Of a DNA stretch of 64,000 bases, positions 9,740-18,807 are shown piece after piece. Origin of the DNA: Sanguibacter keddieii (GTDB lineage Bacteria; Actinomycetota; Actinomycetes; Actinomycetales; Actinomycetaceae); NCBI RefSeq assembly GCF_001064145.1, contig NZ_JVOJ01000037.1, positions 217,142-281,141 of the forward strand, in the 5' to 3' direction. The notes under the pieces were generated by a model. It had not been told where the DNA came from, did no database searches, and was given only the letters and a program-made list of their open reading frames with translations. Positions within the stretch are counted from its first letter, which is position 1, and the number at the start of each line of letters is the position of its first letter. The translations under genes and the position numbers were made by a program.

Positions 9740-11286
9740 GCAACTCCCAATGCGCTCCCCGCATGATCGACCTGCGCCTCGCGCCCGCAGCCACCGCCAC
9801 CTGGGCTGCCACCTGGTGGGCGACGGGACACCGTGCGCCCTGGGAGAGCATCGGCGCGTGCGCCATCCTCGCCCTCGCCTGCGCCGCCTCCTACGCATGC
9901 TCACACCGAGGCCGTAAGGCCCCCAGGCACGCCCTCACCCCACCCAGGTCCGCCCGCCTCGGCCTCGCCCTCCTCCTCGTATGCATCGCCTGCGCGCTCG
10001 CGGTCGGATCCTCGGCCCGCCGTCACCACGACGCCGACCCCGCTCGCCGCGACTCCGGCCCCATCCACGCGCGCGTCGTCCTCCAGACCGACCCGGCCCT
10101 GGCCTCGTCCGGGTTCTCCGCGACACGCAGCGCTCGCGCGCGTATCGACGCCGTCTCCGTGGGGGAGGAGTGGGTCCCCGCGAGCTCCACCGCGCTCGTG
10201 CGCGCGCCCGGATGGGGTGACGCGGCGCGAGGAGACATCTACGAGGTGTGGGGAAGCCTCGATGCGACCTTCGCCGCCGACGCGCCATCGGTGGGTACGA
10301 TACGTGTCCGGCGAGCCCAGCTGATCGAGCGGCCCGGCGGCCTGTCCGCCTGGATGCGCTCCACCCACCGGGCCTTCGCTCACGCCTGCGCGCCTCTGCC
10401 CAAGGATGCACGCTCCCTCGTCCCCGGCATGGCGATCGGAGACGACCGAGGAATGCCCGCAGACCTCGCGCAAGCCATGAAAACGACCTCACTTACCCAC
10501 CTCACCGCCGTCTCCGGCTCCCACATCGTCATCATCCTCGCCACCGTCACACTCATCATCCCCGCGCGAAAGCCCCTCCGTCTCGCCGCCACCATCCTCG
10601 TCCTTGGAACAATCCTCATCCTCGTCGGACCAGACCCCTCCGTCGTGCGCTCCGTCTGCGTCGCAGCCGTCGCCGCATTCGGACTCATCCTCGGACGCGA
10701 CGGCCAATCCATCGCCGCCCTGGGTGCCGTCGTGATCGCCACCCTCCTCATCGACCCCTGGTCATCCCGCTCCTACGGATTCGCCCTGTCGGCGCTCGCC
10801 GCGCTCGCGGTCGTCGGCCCCTCCGCGGCGCTGGTGCGGCGCTGCCGTCGGCGAATACGAGGGGACACGCGCGTCGGGAAAGCGCTGCGTCGGCTCGTGG
10901 AGATGGTGTGCGTGCCCGCCTTCGCGGAGCTGGCGACCGCGCCGCTCATTGTGTCGCTATCCGGGAACGTGCCGGTGTGGGGCATCGTTGCCAACGTCCT
11001 TGCCGAGCCTGCCGTTCCGGTCGCCACCGTCGCGGGACTCACGGGAGCGCTCGTCTCCCCGCTGAGTATTCGTGCCGCCTCAGCATGCGCCGTCGTTGCG
11101 TCGTGGGCGACCGCGTGGATCGCAGGGGCGGCGCGCATGTGCGCCTCCCTGCCCGGAAACGGGGTGCAGGTGCCCGGTGGATCCCCGACCGTCTTGGGCG
11201 TGTACGCCTGCGGCGGCGGCGGATGGATTGCGTGGCGGGCATGGAAGCGGTGGGCATTCCCGATCGTCAATGCCGACGAGGCCTGA
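9736..11286 (+). CDS. comEC: ComEC/Rec2 family competence channel, short form
   Basis: Predicted multi-span inner-membrane channel for single-stranded DNA import, about 516 residues. N-terminal membrane helices and a DUF4131-like segment are followed by the competence domain, including THLTAVSGSHIVI near residue 255 and many hydrophobic segments. The C-terminal metallo-beta-lactamase-type nuclease domain of full-length ComEC (about 750 residues) is absent. The protein ends after the membrane part, and no such domain is encoded downstream. I recall that the M. tuberculosis counterpart is similarly short. ATG 9736 overlaps the comEA stop. Confidence 0.85.
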   Translation: MSNSQCAPRMIDLRLAPAATATWAATWWATGHRAPWESIGACAILALACAASYACSHRGRKAPRHALTPPRSARLGLALLLVCIACALAVGSSARRHHDADPARRDSGPIHARVVLQTDPALASSGFSATRSARARIDAVSVGEEWVPASSTALVRAPGWGDAARGDIYEVWGSLDATFAADAPSVGTIRVRRAQLIERPGGLSAWMRSTHRAFAHACAPLPKDARSLVPGMAIGDDRGMPADLAQAMKTTSLTHLTAVSGSHIVIILATVTLIIPARKPLRLAATILVLGTILILVGPDPSVVRSVCVAAVAAFGLILGRDGQSIAALGAVVIATLLIDPWSSRSYGFALSALAALAVVGPSAALVRRCRRRIRGDTRVGKALRRLVEMVCVPAFAELATAPLIVSLSGNVPVWGIVANVLAEPAVPVATVAGLTGALVSPLSIRAASACAVVASWATAWIAGAARMCASLPGNGVQVPGGSPTVLGVYACGGGGWIAWRAWKRWAFPIVNADEA

Positions 11287-11447
11287 GTGATCAGTGCTCA
11301 CTGACGAGCAGCCGAGACTGTGCAACGGCGCTGCAAGCTGGTGACACCTGCCACGAGTAGCGTCCGCTCACGGCTCAGACAGACGCAGATGGAGTCGCCG
11401 GGTGGCAGACTTAGACAGTTACCGTTTCAGCGGAAAGGCAGGAAGAC

Positions 11448-12425
11448 GTGGCAGCACGCGGTTCACGCCCGGCGCCGCCAGCCCAGATCACGCTGGCACC
11501 CATCGTGTTGATCAAAGGCCCCGAGGGCCTTCTCGTCGACCGCGCCCTCGACCAGCTGCGCGCCCTCGCCCACGAGGCAGACCCGAACCTGGAGCGCACC
11601 GACATCAACGCGGCCACCTACCAGGCCGGACAGCTCGACGTCATCGCGTCGCCCTCGCTCTTTGGCGAATCCCGCATGGTCATCATCCGGGACCTGGAAA
11701 CGATGAGCGACGCCCTTGCCAGCGATCTGATCGCATACTCGGCCTCGCCCGCGCCCGACGTGTGGATGTTCCTGGCACACCCCGGCGGCAACGCCCGCGG
11801 CAAGAAGGTCATCGACACGATCACCAAGGCCAAATGGCCCGTCATCCCCGCCGAACCGCTGAAAAACGACCGCGACAAGCTGGCACTCATCGCCTCCGAC
11901 GTGCGCGCGGCGCGCCGCCAGATGGACACCGAGGCCCAGCAGGCCCTCGTGGACGCGCTCGGCAACGACCCGCGCGCGATGGCCGGCGCCCTGGCCCAGC
12001 TGCTCTCCGACGTCAGCGGGCGCATCACCCTTGAGGACGTGCGGCGCTACCAGGCCGGGCGCGTCGAGGCCACGGGCTATGACGTCGCGGACGCGGCCGT
12101 CGCAGGCAACTCGGCCAAGGCCCTGACGCTCGCGCGCCACGCGTTCGCCACTGGCATTGCCCCCCAGCTGCTCGTCACCGCCCTGGCCATGAAGTTCCGT
12201 GCCATGGCGAAGGTGTCGATCGGCGGTTCCGCATCCGCCCTCAAGATGGCCCCCTGGCAGGTGGACCGAGCCCGGCGTGAGCTGCGTGGCTGGTCCGATG
12301 CCTCTCTGGCTGGCGCCTTCGGGGCCATTGCCACGGCTGATGCCGAAACAAAAGGTGCGTCGCGTGACCCGCAGCGCGCCATCGAAAAAGCACTGATCAC
12401 CATCTGCAGGCTGCGCGGGCGCTGA
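11448..12425 (+). CDS. holA: DNA polymerase III subunit delta
   Basis: Clamp-loader delta subunit, which opens the sliding clamp. 325 residues, normal size. The AAA+-like fold without a canonical P-loop begins at VLIKGPEGLLVDRAL, and the family-typical SPSLFGESRMVIIRDLE stretch lies near residue 66. The C-terminal part contains the helical collar. Start GTG 11448 is preceded by AGGAAG. Position after comEC and near rpsT is the conserved actinobacterial order. Confidence 0.9.
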   Translation: MAARGSRPAPPAQITLAPIVLIKGPEGLLVDRALDQLRALAHEADPNLERTDINAATYQAGQLDVIASPSLFGESRMVIIRDLETMSDALASDLIAYSASPAPDVWMFLAHPGGNARGKKVIDTITKAKWPVIPAEPLKNDRDKLALIASDVRAARRQMDTEAQQALVDALGNDPRAMAGALAQLLSDVSGRITLEDVRRYQAGRVEATGYDVADAAVAGNSAKALTLARHAFATGIAPQLLVTALAMKFRAMAKVSIGGSASALKMAPWQVDRARRELRGWSDASLAGAFGAIATADAETKGASRDPQRAIEKALITICRLRGR

Positions 12426-12479
12426 ATGCGCGCCCCTGCCTCGTCTATCGGATGCCCGTAGGGAACGAAGAGGAGAAGA

Positions 12480-14228
12480 ATGACAACCATTCGAACGCTG
12501 GTGGGGAGGCTGCGCGAGTTCAAGAAACCCGCGATCCTGACCCCGCTGTTCATCATCGGGGAGGTCATCCTCGAGTGCTTGATCCCGCTGACCATGGTCT
12601 CGCTGGTGGACGCGCTCGACGGTGTGTCCCTGAGCCCCGTCATGCGCCTGGGCCTCATCCTTACCGGACTGGCCTTCGCGTCGCTCGCGTGCGGCATTCT
12701 GTCCGCCCGTTTCGCGGCGACGGCCTCGGTGGGCCTGGCGAAGAACCTGCGTCAGGACATCTTCTTCAAGGTGCAGGACTTCTCGTTCGCGGACATTGAC
12801 CGCTTCTCCACGTCCTCGCTGGTCACCCGCATGACGACGGACGTCACCAACGTGCAAAACGCCTTCGGCATGCTCATTCGTATCGCGGTGCGTGTGCCCC
12901 TCATGATCGTCTTCTCCATCGTCATGGCGTGGCGCATCAACGTCCAGATGGCCCTGATCTTCCTCGGGATGGTGCCGGTCCTCGCCATCATCCTCGCGGC
13001 CATCGTGCTCATCGCCTTCCCGATCTTCCGCCGCATCTTCAAGAAGTACGACGCCCTGAACAACTCCGTACAGGAGAACGTCGCAGCGATCCGCGTGGTG
13101 AAGTCCTTCGTCACCGAGGAACACGAGACCACGAAGTTCCGCGCCGCCTCTCAGGACGTGCGCAAGGACTTCACGAACGCCGAGAAGCTCATCGCGCTTA
13201 ACAGCCCCGTCATGATGTTCTTCATCTTCGCTGCGATCGTGGCCGTCGACTACGTTGGTGCCTCGATTATCGTGAACTCGGGTGGGACCGAGCTGACGAA
13301 GGGCGGCCTGACCGCTCTTATCACCTACGGGATCCAGATCCTCGCGCAGATGCTCATGCTCGCTTTCATCTTCGTTATGACGACGATGGCCGCGGAGTCC
13401 GCCAACCGTATCGCCGAGGTCCTCAACCACGACCCGTCGCTCACCTCCCCGGCCAATGGCGCCACCGAGGTCGCGGACGGCTCCGTCGTCTTTGAAGGTG
13501 TGTCCTTCAAGTACTCCGAGAGCGCCGAAGAGAACGCGCTGTCCGGCATCGACCTGCGCATAGAGTCCGGCTCAACACTCGGCATCGTGGGCGGTACCGG
13601 TTCGTCCAAGACCTCGCTCATCCAGCTGATCTGCCGCCTCTACGACGTCTCCGAGGGATCCGTGAAGGTGGGCGGGCACGACGTGCGCGACTATGACCTG
13701 AGCTCGCTGCGCGACGCGGTCTCCGTCGTCCTGCAGAAGAACGTCCTGTTCTCCGGCACGATCAAGGACAACATGCGCTGGGGCAACCCGGACGCGACCG
13801 ACGAGCAGATTGAGCATGCCTGCAAGCTCGCGCAGGCCGACGAGTTCATCCAGCAGCTGCCCGGCGGCTACGACTACGTCATTTCCCGCGGCGGCACCAA
13901 CGTGTCGGGCGGCCAGAAACAGCGCCTGTGCATCGCCCGCGCGCTACTGAAGAACCCGAAAATCCTCATCCTGGACGACTCGACTTCCGCCGTGGACACG
14001 AAGACCGATACGCTCATTCGTCACGCCTTCGAGACCGAGATCCCGGGCACGACGACGATCATCATCGCCCAACGCCTGTCCTCGGTCAGCCACGCCGACC
14101 AGATCATCGTTCTCGACGACGGTCGCATCAAGGAACGCGGCACCCACGAGGAGCTGATGGCCGCGGGCGGGGAGTACCGAGAGATCTACGATTCCCAGAA
14201 CGCCGCGAGCGAAAGCGAGGTGGCCTGA
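12480..14228 (+). CDS. ABC exporter half-transporter, degenerate-site subunit
   Basis: Type IV ABC half-transporter, 582 residues, with six predicted membrane helices (about 1-310) and a nucleotide-binding domain. Walker A is GGTGSSKT near residue 372 and the signature is VSGGQKQRL near 474. Walker B is ILILDDSTSAVD near 497. The residue after Walker B is Asp rather than the catalytic Glu, so its own ATP site should be poorly hydrolytic, as in the TM287-like subunit of heterodimeric exporters. GAGGAGAAGA precedes the ATG. The next gene starts one base after its stop and encodes the partner. Substrate unknown; drugs, lipids or peptides are possible. Confidence 0.9.
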   Translation: MTTIRTLVGRLREFKKPAILTPLFIIGEVILECLIPLTMVSLVDALDGVSLSPVMRLGLILTGLAFASLACGILSARFAATASVGLAKNLRQDIFFKVQDFSFADIDRFSTSSLVTRMTTDVTNVQNAFGMLIRIAVRVPLMIVFSIVMAWRINVQMALIFLGMVPVLAIILAAIVLIAFPIFRRIFKKYDALNNSVQENVAAIRVVKSFVTEEHETTKFRAASQDVRKDFTNAEKLIALNSPVMMFFIFAAIVAVDYVGASIIVNSGGTELTKGGLTALITYGIQILAQMLMLAFIFVMTTMAAESANRIAEVLNHDPSLTSPANGATEVADGSVVFEGVSFKYSESAEENALSGIDLRIESGSTLGIVGGTGSSKTSLIQLICRLYDVSEGSVKVGGHDVRDYDLSSLRDAVSVVLQKNVLFSGTIKDNMRWGNPDATDEQIEHACKLAQADEFIQQLPGGYDYVISRGGTNVSGGQKQRLCIARALLKNPKILILDDSTSAVDTKTDTLIRHAFETEIPGTTTIIIAQRLSSVSHADQIIVLDDGRIKERGTHEELMAAGGEYREIYDSQNAASESEVA

Positions 14229-14229
14229 C

Positions 14230-16164
14230 ATGGCACGCATGCACGGTCGTCCCGTTGAGGGCGACGGCGACAAGCTCGAGGGCATCGAGCGTCCCTTCGG
14301 CCGCCTCATGGCCTACGTGTTCCACCACTACCCGGTGCGCATCAGCCTGACGGTCGTGTGCATCATTACGGCAGCCGTGGCTTCGGCCGTCGGCTCGATC
14401 TTCATGCAGCAGATCGTCGACAATGTCGTGACCCCGGGTCTCGAGAGCGGCTTCGACGCGGTGCGAGGCACCCTGGTGCGCCTCGTGGTCACGATGGGCA
14501 TCATCTTCAGTGCTGGCGTCATCGGCAGCTTCATCTACACCCGCGCCATGGCGATCGTGACGCAGGGGACGCTCAAGCACATGCGAGACGACATGTTCGA
14601 CTCCATGGAGCGCCTGCCCCTGCGCTTCTTCGACACGCACCCGCACGGCGCGATCATGTCGACCTTCACCAACGACACGGATGCGATCCGTCAGCTGATC
14701 GGCCAGTCCATCCCGACGCTCATCCAGTCGGGCCTGACGATTATCGTCCTGATCGGCACGATGCTCTACTACTCCGTATGGCTCTTCCTCGTCGTCCTCG
14801 TCGTGGGCGCTCTCATGGCCTTCCTGACCGGAAGGCTCGGCGGGTTGTCGGGTCGCTTCATGAAGGCTCAGCAGGCCGCACTCGCCGACGAAGAAGGTTT
14901 CATCGAAGAGATGATGGACGGCCAGAAGGTCGTCCAGGTCTTCAACCACGAGCAGGACGCCAAGGACGAGTTCGTCGAGTACAACGCCAAGCTCTTCGAC
15001 TCCTCGCAGAAGGCGAACATCTACGGCAACGTGCTGATGCCTGCCCTGGGCAACATTGGCAACATCATGTACGTGGTCATCGCGATCGTTGGCGGCGTCA
15101 TGATCCTGGAGCAGACGCCGAACATCCACATCTTCGGCGTCGACGTCATCACGGTCGGCGTGGTCGTGTCCTTCCTGGGCATGGTCCGTAACTTCTCGCA
15201 GACGATCGGCCAGATGTCCATGCAGGTCCCCATGATCGCCATGGGTATCGCGGGTGCGGGCCGCGTGTTCGCCCTCATCGACCAGGAGCCCGAGGAGGAC
15301 GAGGGCTACGTGACCCTCGTGCGTGCGCGCGAGCTGCCCGACGGCACTCTCGAGCCGACCGAGGAACGCACGGGAATCTGGGCGTGGCGACACCCCCACA
15401 AGGCCGACGGCACCGTCACCTACACGCGCCTGCGTGGCGAACTGGTCATGGAGGATGTCGACTTCTCCTACGACGGCGAGAAGCAGATCCTGCACGACAT
15501 CTCCCTGTGGGCCAAGCCCGGCCAGAAGATCGCCTTTGTGGGCGCCACGGGTGCCGGCAAGACGACGATCACGAACCTCATCAACCGCTTCTACGACATC
15601 GCCGACGGCAAGATCCGTTACGACGGCATCAACATCAACAAGATCCACAAGCCGGACCTGCGTCGCTCCCTCGGCGTCGTTCTGCAGGACGTCAAGCTGT
15701 TTACGGGTACGGTCATGGAGAACATCCGCTACGGCCGACTGGGTGCCACGGACGAGGAGTGTATCGCCGCTGCGAAGCTGGCCAACGCTGACTCCTTCAT
15801 TCGACGTCTGCCCGAAGGCTACGACACGATGCTGACCGGTAACGGCTCGAACCTCTCGCAGGGGCAGGCTCAGCTCCTGTCGATTGCGCGCGCCGCCGTG
15901 GCCGACCCGCCGGCGATGATCCTCGACGAGGCCACCTCCTCGATCGACACGCGTACCGAGGCCCTCGTGCAGCAGGGCATGGACAACCTCATGGAGGGGC
16001 GCACGGTCTTCGTGATCGCCCACCGCCTCTCGACGGTGCGCAACTCGGACGCGATCATGGTCCTGGACCACGGCCGCATCATCGAGCGCGGTAGCCATGA
16101 CGACCTGATCGCCCAGAAGGGCGTGTACTACCAGCTCTACACGGGCGCCTTCGAGCTCGAGTAA
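14230..16164 (+). CDS. ABC exporter half-transporter, catalytic-site subunit
   Basis: Partner half-transporter of 644 residues. Membrane domain about 20-330 with an extended linker before the nucleotide-binding domain. Walker A is GATGAGKTT near residue 437. Walker B has the catalytic Glu (MILDEATSSIDTR near 566). The signature is LSQGQ rather than LSGGQ, near 543. Together with the Asp-bearing partner this gives one canonical and one degenerate ATP site, the hallmark of TM287/288, BmrCD and LmrCD type heterodimers. Ends 19 bases before a strong hairpin. Confidence 0.9.
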   Translation: MARMHGRPVEGDGDKLEGIERPFGRLMAYVFHHYPVRISLTVVCIITAAVASAVGSIFMQQIVDNVVTPGLESGFDAVRGTLVRLVVTMGIIFSAGVIGSFIYTRAMAIVTQGTLKHMRDDMFDSMERLPLRFFDTHPHGAIMSTFTNDTDAIRQLIGQSIPTLIQSGLTIIVLIGTMLYYSVWLFLVVLVVGALMAFLTGRLGGLSGRFMKAQQAALADEEGFIEEMMDGQKVVQVFNHEQDAKDEFVEYNAKLFDSSQKANIYGNVLMPALGNIGNIMYVVIAIVGGVMILEQTPNIHIFGVDVITVGVVVSFLGMVRNFSQTIGQMSMQVPMIAMGIAGAGRVFALIDQEPEEDEGYVTLVRARELPDGTLEPTEERTGIWAWRHPHKADGTVTYTRLRGELVMEDVDFSYDGEKQILHDISLWAKPGQKIAFVGATGAGKTTITNLINRFYDIADGKIRYDGININKIHKPDLRRSLGVVLQDVKLFTGTVMENIRYGRLGATDEECIAAAKLANADSFIRRLPEGYDTMLTGNGSNLSQGQAQLLSIARAAVADPPAMILDEATSSIDTRTEALVQQGMDNLMEGRTVFVIAHRLSTVRNSDAIMVLDHGRIIERGSHDDLIAQKGVYYQLYTGAFELE

Positions 16165-16183
16165 GCGCTCAACGATCACGTTT

Positions 16184-16213
16184 GCCCCGGCCTCGTTTCG
16201 ACGAGGTCGGGGC
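16184..16213 (+). terminator. Terminator of the ABC exporter operon
   Basis: Inverted repeat GCCCCGGCCTCGT - TTCG - ACGAGGTCGGGGC, a UUCG tetraloop on a 13-bp stem with one G-T pair, followed by TTCGTTAT. It is another member of the recurrent ACGAGGCCGGGGC hairpin family. Confidence 0.85.
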
Positions 16214-16360
16214 TTCGTTATGTGCGCCTGGCGCCGGAGCGCGGAGGGCGTGCGCCGCGTCCTGCGCGGCTTGTGCTAGTGACGCTCGCGAGCGGAAGAA
16301 GTGTGCGCTGAGGCCACCGGGCGGGCGGTTCGCGCCTGACGATGGGGGAGTGGTACACGA

Positions 16361-16389
16361 AAGCGGGCCGCCCACTGGGCGGCCCGCTT
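16361..16389 (-). terminator. Terminator of rpsT
   Basis: Inverted repeat AAGCGGGCCGCCCA - C/T - TGGGCGGCCCGCTT lying 22 bases past the rpsT stop on the minus strand. Read on that strand it is followed by TCGTGT rather than a strict T-run. Confidence 0.75.
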
Positions 16390-16411
16390 CACGTCAAACT
16401 ATCGTTCGCGC

Positions 16412-16678
16412 TCAGTCACCGAGCGAGGCGACGCGACGAGCAAGCTTGGACTTGCGGTTCGCAGCCTGGTTCTTGTGGATGACGCCCTTGGAAACGGCGA
16501 CGTCCAGCTTGCGCGAAGCAACGCGCAGTGCAGCGAGAGCCTTCTCCTTGTCGCCGGCCTCAACGGCCTCGCGGGTCTGACGGACCAGGGTCTTCAGCTC
16601 GGACTTCACGGACTGGTTACGAACGCGGCGCTTCTCGTTGGTCAGGATGCGCTTCTTCTGGGACTTAATGTTTGCCAC
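16412..16678 (-). CDS. rpsT: 30S ribosomal protein S20
   Basis: Small primary 16S rRNA-binding ribosomal protein, 88 residues, lysine- and arginine-rich throughout, with the usual start (M/V)[10 protein letters not shown]. Start is GTG 16678, preceded by a strong AAGGAG ten bases upstream. The longer frame upstream is non-coding leader. Standing alone and facing the other way from holA is the usual actinobacterial arrangement. Confidence 0.96.
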   Translation of the reverse strand: MANIKSQKKRILTNEKRRVRNQSVKSELKTLVRQTREAVEAGDKEKALAALRVASRKLDVAVSKGVIHKNQAANRKSKLARRVASLGD

Positions 16679-16818
16679 AGTCGGATTTCTCCTTGATGTA
16701 TGTCTGACAGGGTCGGTGAGGGCTGTGTCAAGACCGGGACTTAGGCGTGGGGACACCCGCAAACGGTCTTAACCAGACCCCCTGCCCGACCAGGCCGGGA
16801 GTCCAACGACCAATCATA
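16679..16818 (-). promoter_or_regulatory. rpsT promoter and long leader
   Basis: On the minus strand TGGTATGAT (bases 16821-16813) reads as an extended -10 element, which would start the transcript near 16806 and give rpsT a leader of about 128 bases. S20 is autoregulated in some bacteria, so a leader control element is possible, but I see no structure I can name. Confidence 0.4.
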
Positions 16819-16890
16819 CCAGGAGGGGGCCTTTTCGTCATATCCCTCGGCGTTCTCGTGCCTCGTAAGGTCGGTCACGTGTTGGAGGTG

Positions 16891-17529
16891 TCAGTCGCCG
16901 TGCGTGCGGTAGTGCTCATCGAGGGCGTCGACGATGAGCTGCCAGGTCGCCTTGGGTAGGATCGAGCCCTCGCGGCGCACGTCGGTGGCCTTGACCCACA
17001 GGGCGCGGTCGAGGCGCACCTCGGAGGGGCGGCCCTTCGAGTCCCAGTCTCCCGCGCCGATGTCGAGCCAGTAGCGGCCTGCGGCTGCTTCCTGGTCGGC
17101 GTCGCGCGAGTGGTCCTTGCTCGTTAGCTGCAGGATGTACACGCCCTCGCCCTGTGCGCCGATGACGACGGCCGGGCGATCCTTGCCGACGGAGGCGTCC
17201 TCCTGGTAGGGCACCCAGGTCCACACGACCTCGCCGGGATCCGCGTCGCCGTCCATGACGGGCGTGTACGAGGCGTGGGCGAGTGCGTCGGCGATGCTCG
17301 CTTCGCGGATCGAGGTCTTGGGGCGATTTGAGGTCGCCGGGTCCTCGTAGTGGTGCTGGGAACCCGAGCGCGTCGAGGAGGAGGTGGATGAACGCGGCTT
17401 GGGAGCCGACTGCTTGCTCGACTGGCGCTGCCCCGTCTTGGTGGTCGCGGTGTTCTTCTGTGCTTCCTCTGTGGTGCCGGAGATGACGCCGATGAGGAAG
17501 TTGATGATGCCCCTGACGATTGACTTCAT
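16891..17529 (-). CDS. PemK/MazF-fold protein with N-terminal hydrophobic helix
   Basis: 212 residues. A short hydrophobic helix at the N-terminus (IVRGIINFLIGVISG) and a Ser/Thr/Lys-rich linker (25-75) precede a PemK/MazF-like domain containing GEVVWTWVPYQ and KDRPAVVIG. It ends with a segment like the MazF C-terminal helix. No antitoxin gene is adjacent, and the N-terminal extension is unlike free MazF toxins. A comparable protein next to lepA exists, as I recall, in mycobacteria (Rv2405). It may be a housekeeping relative rather than an active RNase toxin. Start ATG 17529, divergent from the TPR gene. Confidence 0.7.
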   Translation of the reverse strand: MKSIVRGIINFLIGVISGTTEEAQKNTATTKTGQRQSSKQSAPKPRSSTSSSTRSGSQHHYEDPATSNRPKTSIREASIADALAHASYTPVMDGDADPGEVVWTWVPYQEDASVGKDRPAVVIGAQGEGVYILQLTSKDHSRDADQEAAAGRYWLDIGAGDWDSKGRPSEVRLDRALWVKATDVRREGSILPKATWQLIVDALDEHYRTHGD

Positions 17530-17564
17530 GGGACCAGCATACGGCAGCGGTTGGGGAGCATGTT

Positions 17565-17603
17565 TTATCCACAGGGTCCTACCGTGATCGCGAGTTATCC
17601 ACA
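17565..17603 (+). promoter_or_regulatory. Pair of perfect DnaA boxes
   Basis: Two exact TTATCCACA sequences on the same strand, at 17565-17573 and 17595-17603, 30 bases apart start to start. They lie in the divergent spacer between the PemK-like gene and the TPR gene. DnaA binding and a role as a titration or transcriptional control site are inferred. Confidence 0.55.
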
Positions 17604-17691
17604 GGCTTCGTGATGGCGCGTGACAGTGCATAACGGGTGGTGTCACTCTGTCGTTGTTCGCAGGTGAACACCCAACGATAGAAAGGTGACG

Positions 17692-18702
17692 ATGATGTTG
17701 ACTGCAACGATGCACGGACCGGTAGTTTCTCTGGATGCGCTGGCGGGGGGTGGTACGTCCGAGGGGAGCAGCGAGGCTGCGACGCGTGCGCGGTCCTCGA
17801 TTCATGAGTCCGTGCGCTGCGGGGCCGCAGGCAAGGTGGATAAGGCGCTCGAGCGTGGACTTGAGGCCTATCGAGAAGATGGTGCACCCGCCGAGCTGCG
17901 TCTGGAGGCTGCCAAGCTGTGCATCGACTGGTACGCGGCTCTCGGATCCTATGGGCAGTGTCGGAAGCTGGCCGCCGAGGCTGCACGGCTGGGGGAGAGG
18001 TACCTGGAGCGCTGCCATCCGCTCATCCTGATGATGCGTAATTCGGAAGCCTACTGGCTCGCCATCCTCGGTCAGCACGATATGGCGATCCGCAAGTTTT
18101 CTGCCCTCCTGGCCGACATGAAACACTGCCCCGATCTTTCCCCTGAGATTTCCATCGCCATCCGCAACAACTCGGCAATGCCGTGGAAGCACACGGGCAA
18201 ATGGAAGAAGGCCGCGCGCGTGTATCGCGAGCTCCTGTCCGAGATGGAGGGGCAGCGTGAGGAGACCGATATGACGCTGCTGACGGTGCGTGACAACCTC
18301 GCCGAGGTCCTCTCTGCCGACCGCCGCTACGACGAGGCCATTGCCCTCTACGAGCGCAACATGGACGCGCTGCTGACCGTCGCGGACCATGGCGACTGGC
18401 GTGTCCTGCGGCTGCGCAACGAGATCGCGCGCAACACCTGGATGGGCGGGGATCGGGACGCGGGCGAGGACCTCTGGACGGTTCTGGCCGAGGACTGCCG
18501 CAGGTACCTGGGGGATCGTGACCCGATGACTGCCCGTATCCGCACGATCCTGCTGACCCTCGCGACGCTGCGCGGAGACGAGGGTCGGGCCATGTCGATT
18601 GCCCGCAAGCTCCGGGACGACCACCCCGATGACTGGGAAGAATGCGACTTCAGCGAGGCCGCGGCCCTCCTCGCCGAGTCGGAGCTCGGGGGAGGGGAAT
18701 AA
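17692..18702 (+). CDS. Tetratricopeptide-repeat protein
   Basis: About 336 residues, almost wholly helical, with TPR-like units (for example KVDKALERGLEAYRE, RYDEAIALYERNMDALL and ALAS-type turns). No signal peptide, membrane segment or enzymatic motif, so it is probably a cytoplasmic scaffold protein. GAAAGG lies before in-frame ATGs at 17692 and 17695, and I use the first. It precedes lepA by about 100 bases and may share its transcript. Specific function unknown. Confidence 0.7.
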   Translation: MMLTATMHGPVVSLDALAGGGTSEGSSEAATRARSSIHESVRCGAAGKVDKALERGLEAYREDGAPAELRLEAAKLCIDWYAALGSYGQCRKLAAEAARLGERYLERCHPLILMMRNSEAYWLAILGQHDMAIRKFSALLADMKHCPDLSPEISIAIRNNSAMPWKHTGKWKKAARVYRELLSEMEGQREETDMTLLTVRDNLAEVLSADRRYDEAIALYERNMDALLTVADHGDWRVLRLRNEIARNTWMGGDRDAGEDLWTVLAEDCRRYLGDRDPMTARIRTILLTLATLRGDEGRAMSIARKLRDDHPDDWEECDFSEAAALLAESELGGGE

Positions 18703-18807
18703 ATGGCGTGAGGCGTGGCCACTGTGCGCGACTTCCCGCGCCTGAACTGGCACAAACGCCTACGACAATGGGACGATAAGGAGGTTAACGACTTCACGGA
18801 GGTTCAC

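Noticed and set aside
11463-16179. Long minus-strand frames opposite holA and the ABC exporter genes
   Set aside because: Shadows of well-supported genes, with Asp/His/Val-rich nonsense translation and no ribosome sites.
17530-18753. Upstream extension of the PemK-like frame on the minus strand
   Set aside because: It runs antisense through the TPR gene. The protein proper begins at ATG 17529.
18776-18790. Perfect ribosome site TAAGGAGGT upstream of lepA as evidence for a longer LepA
   Set aside because: No start codon lies 5-10 bases downstream in any frame; GTG 18808 has its own GGAGG.
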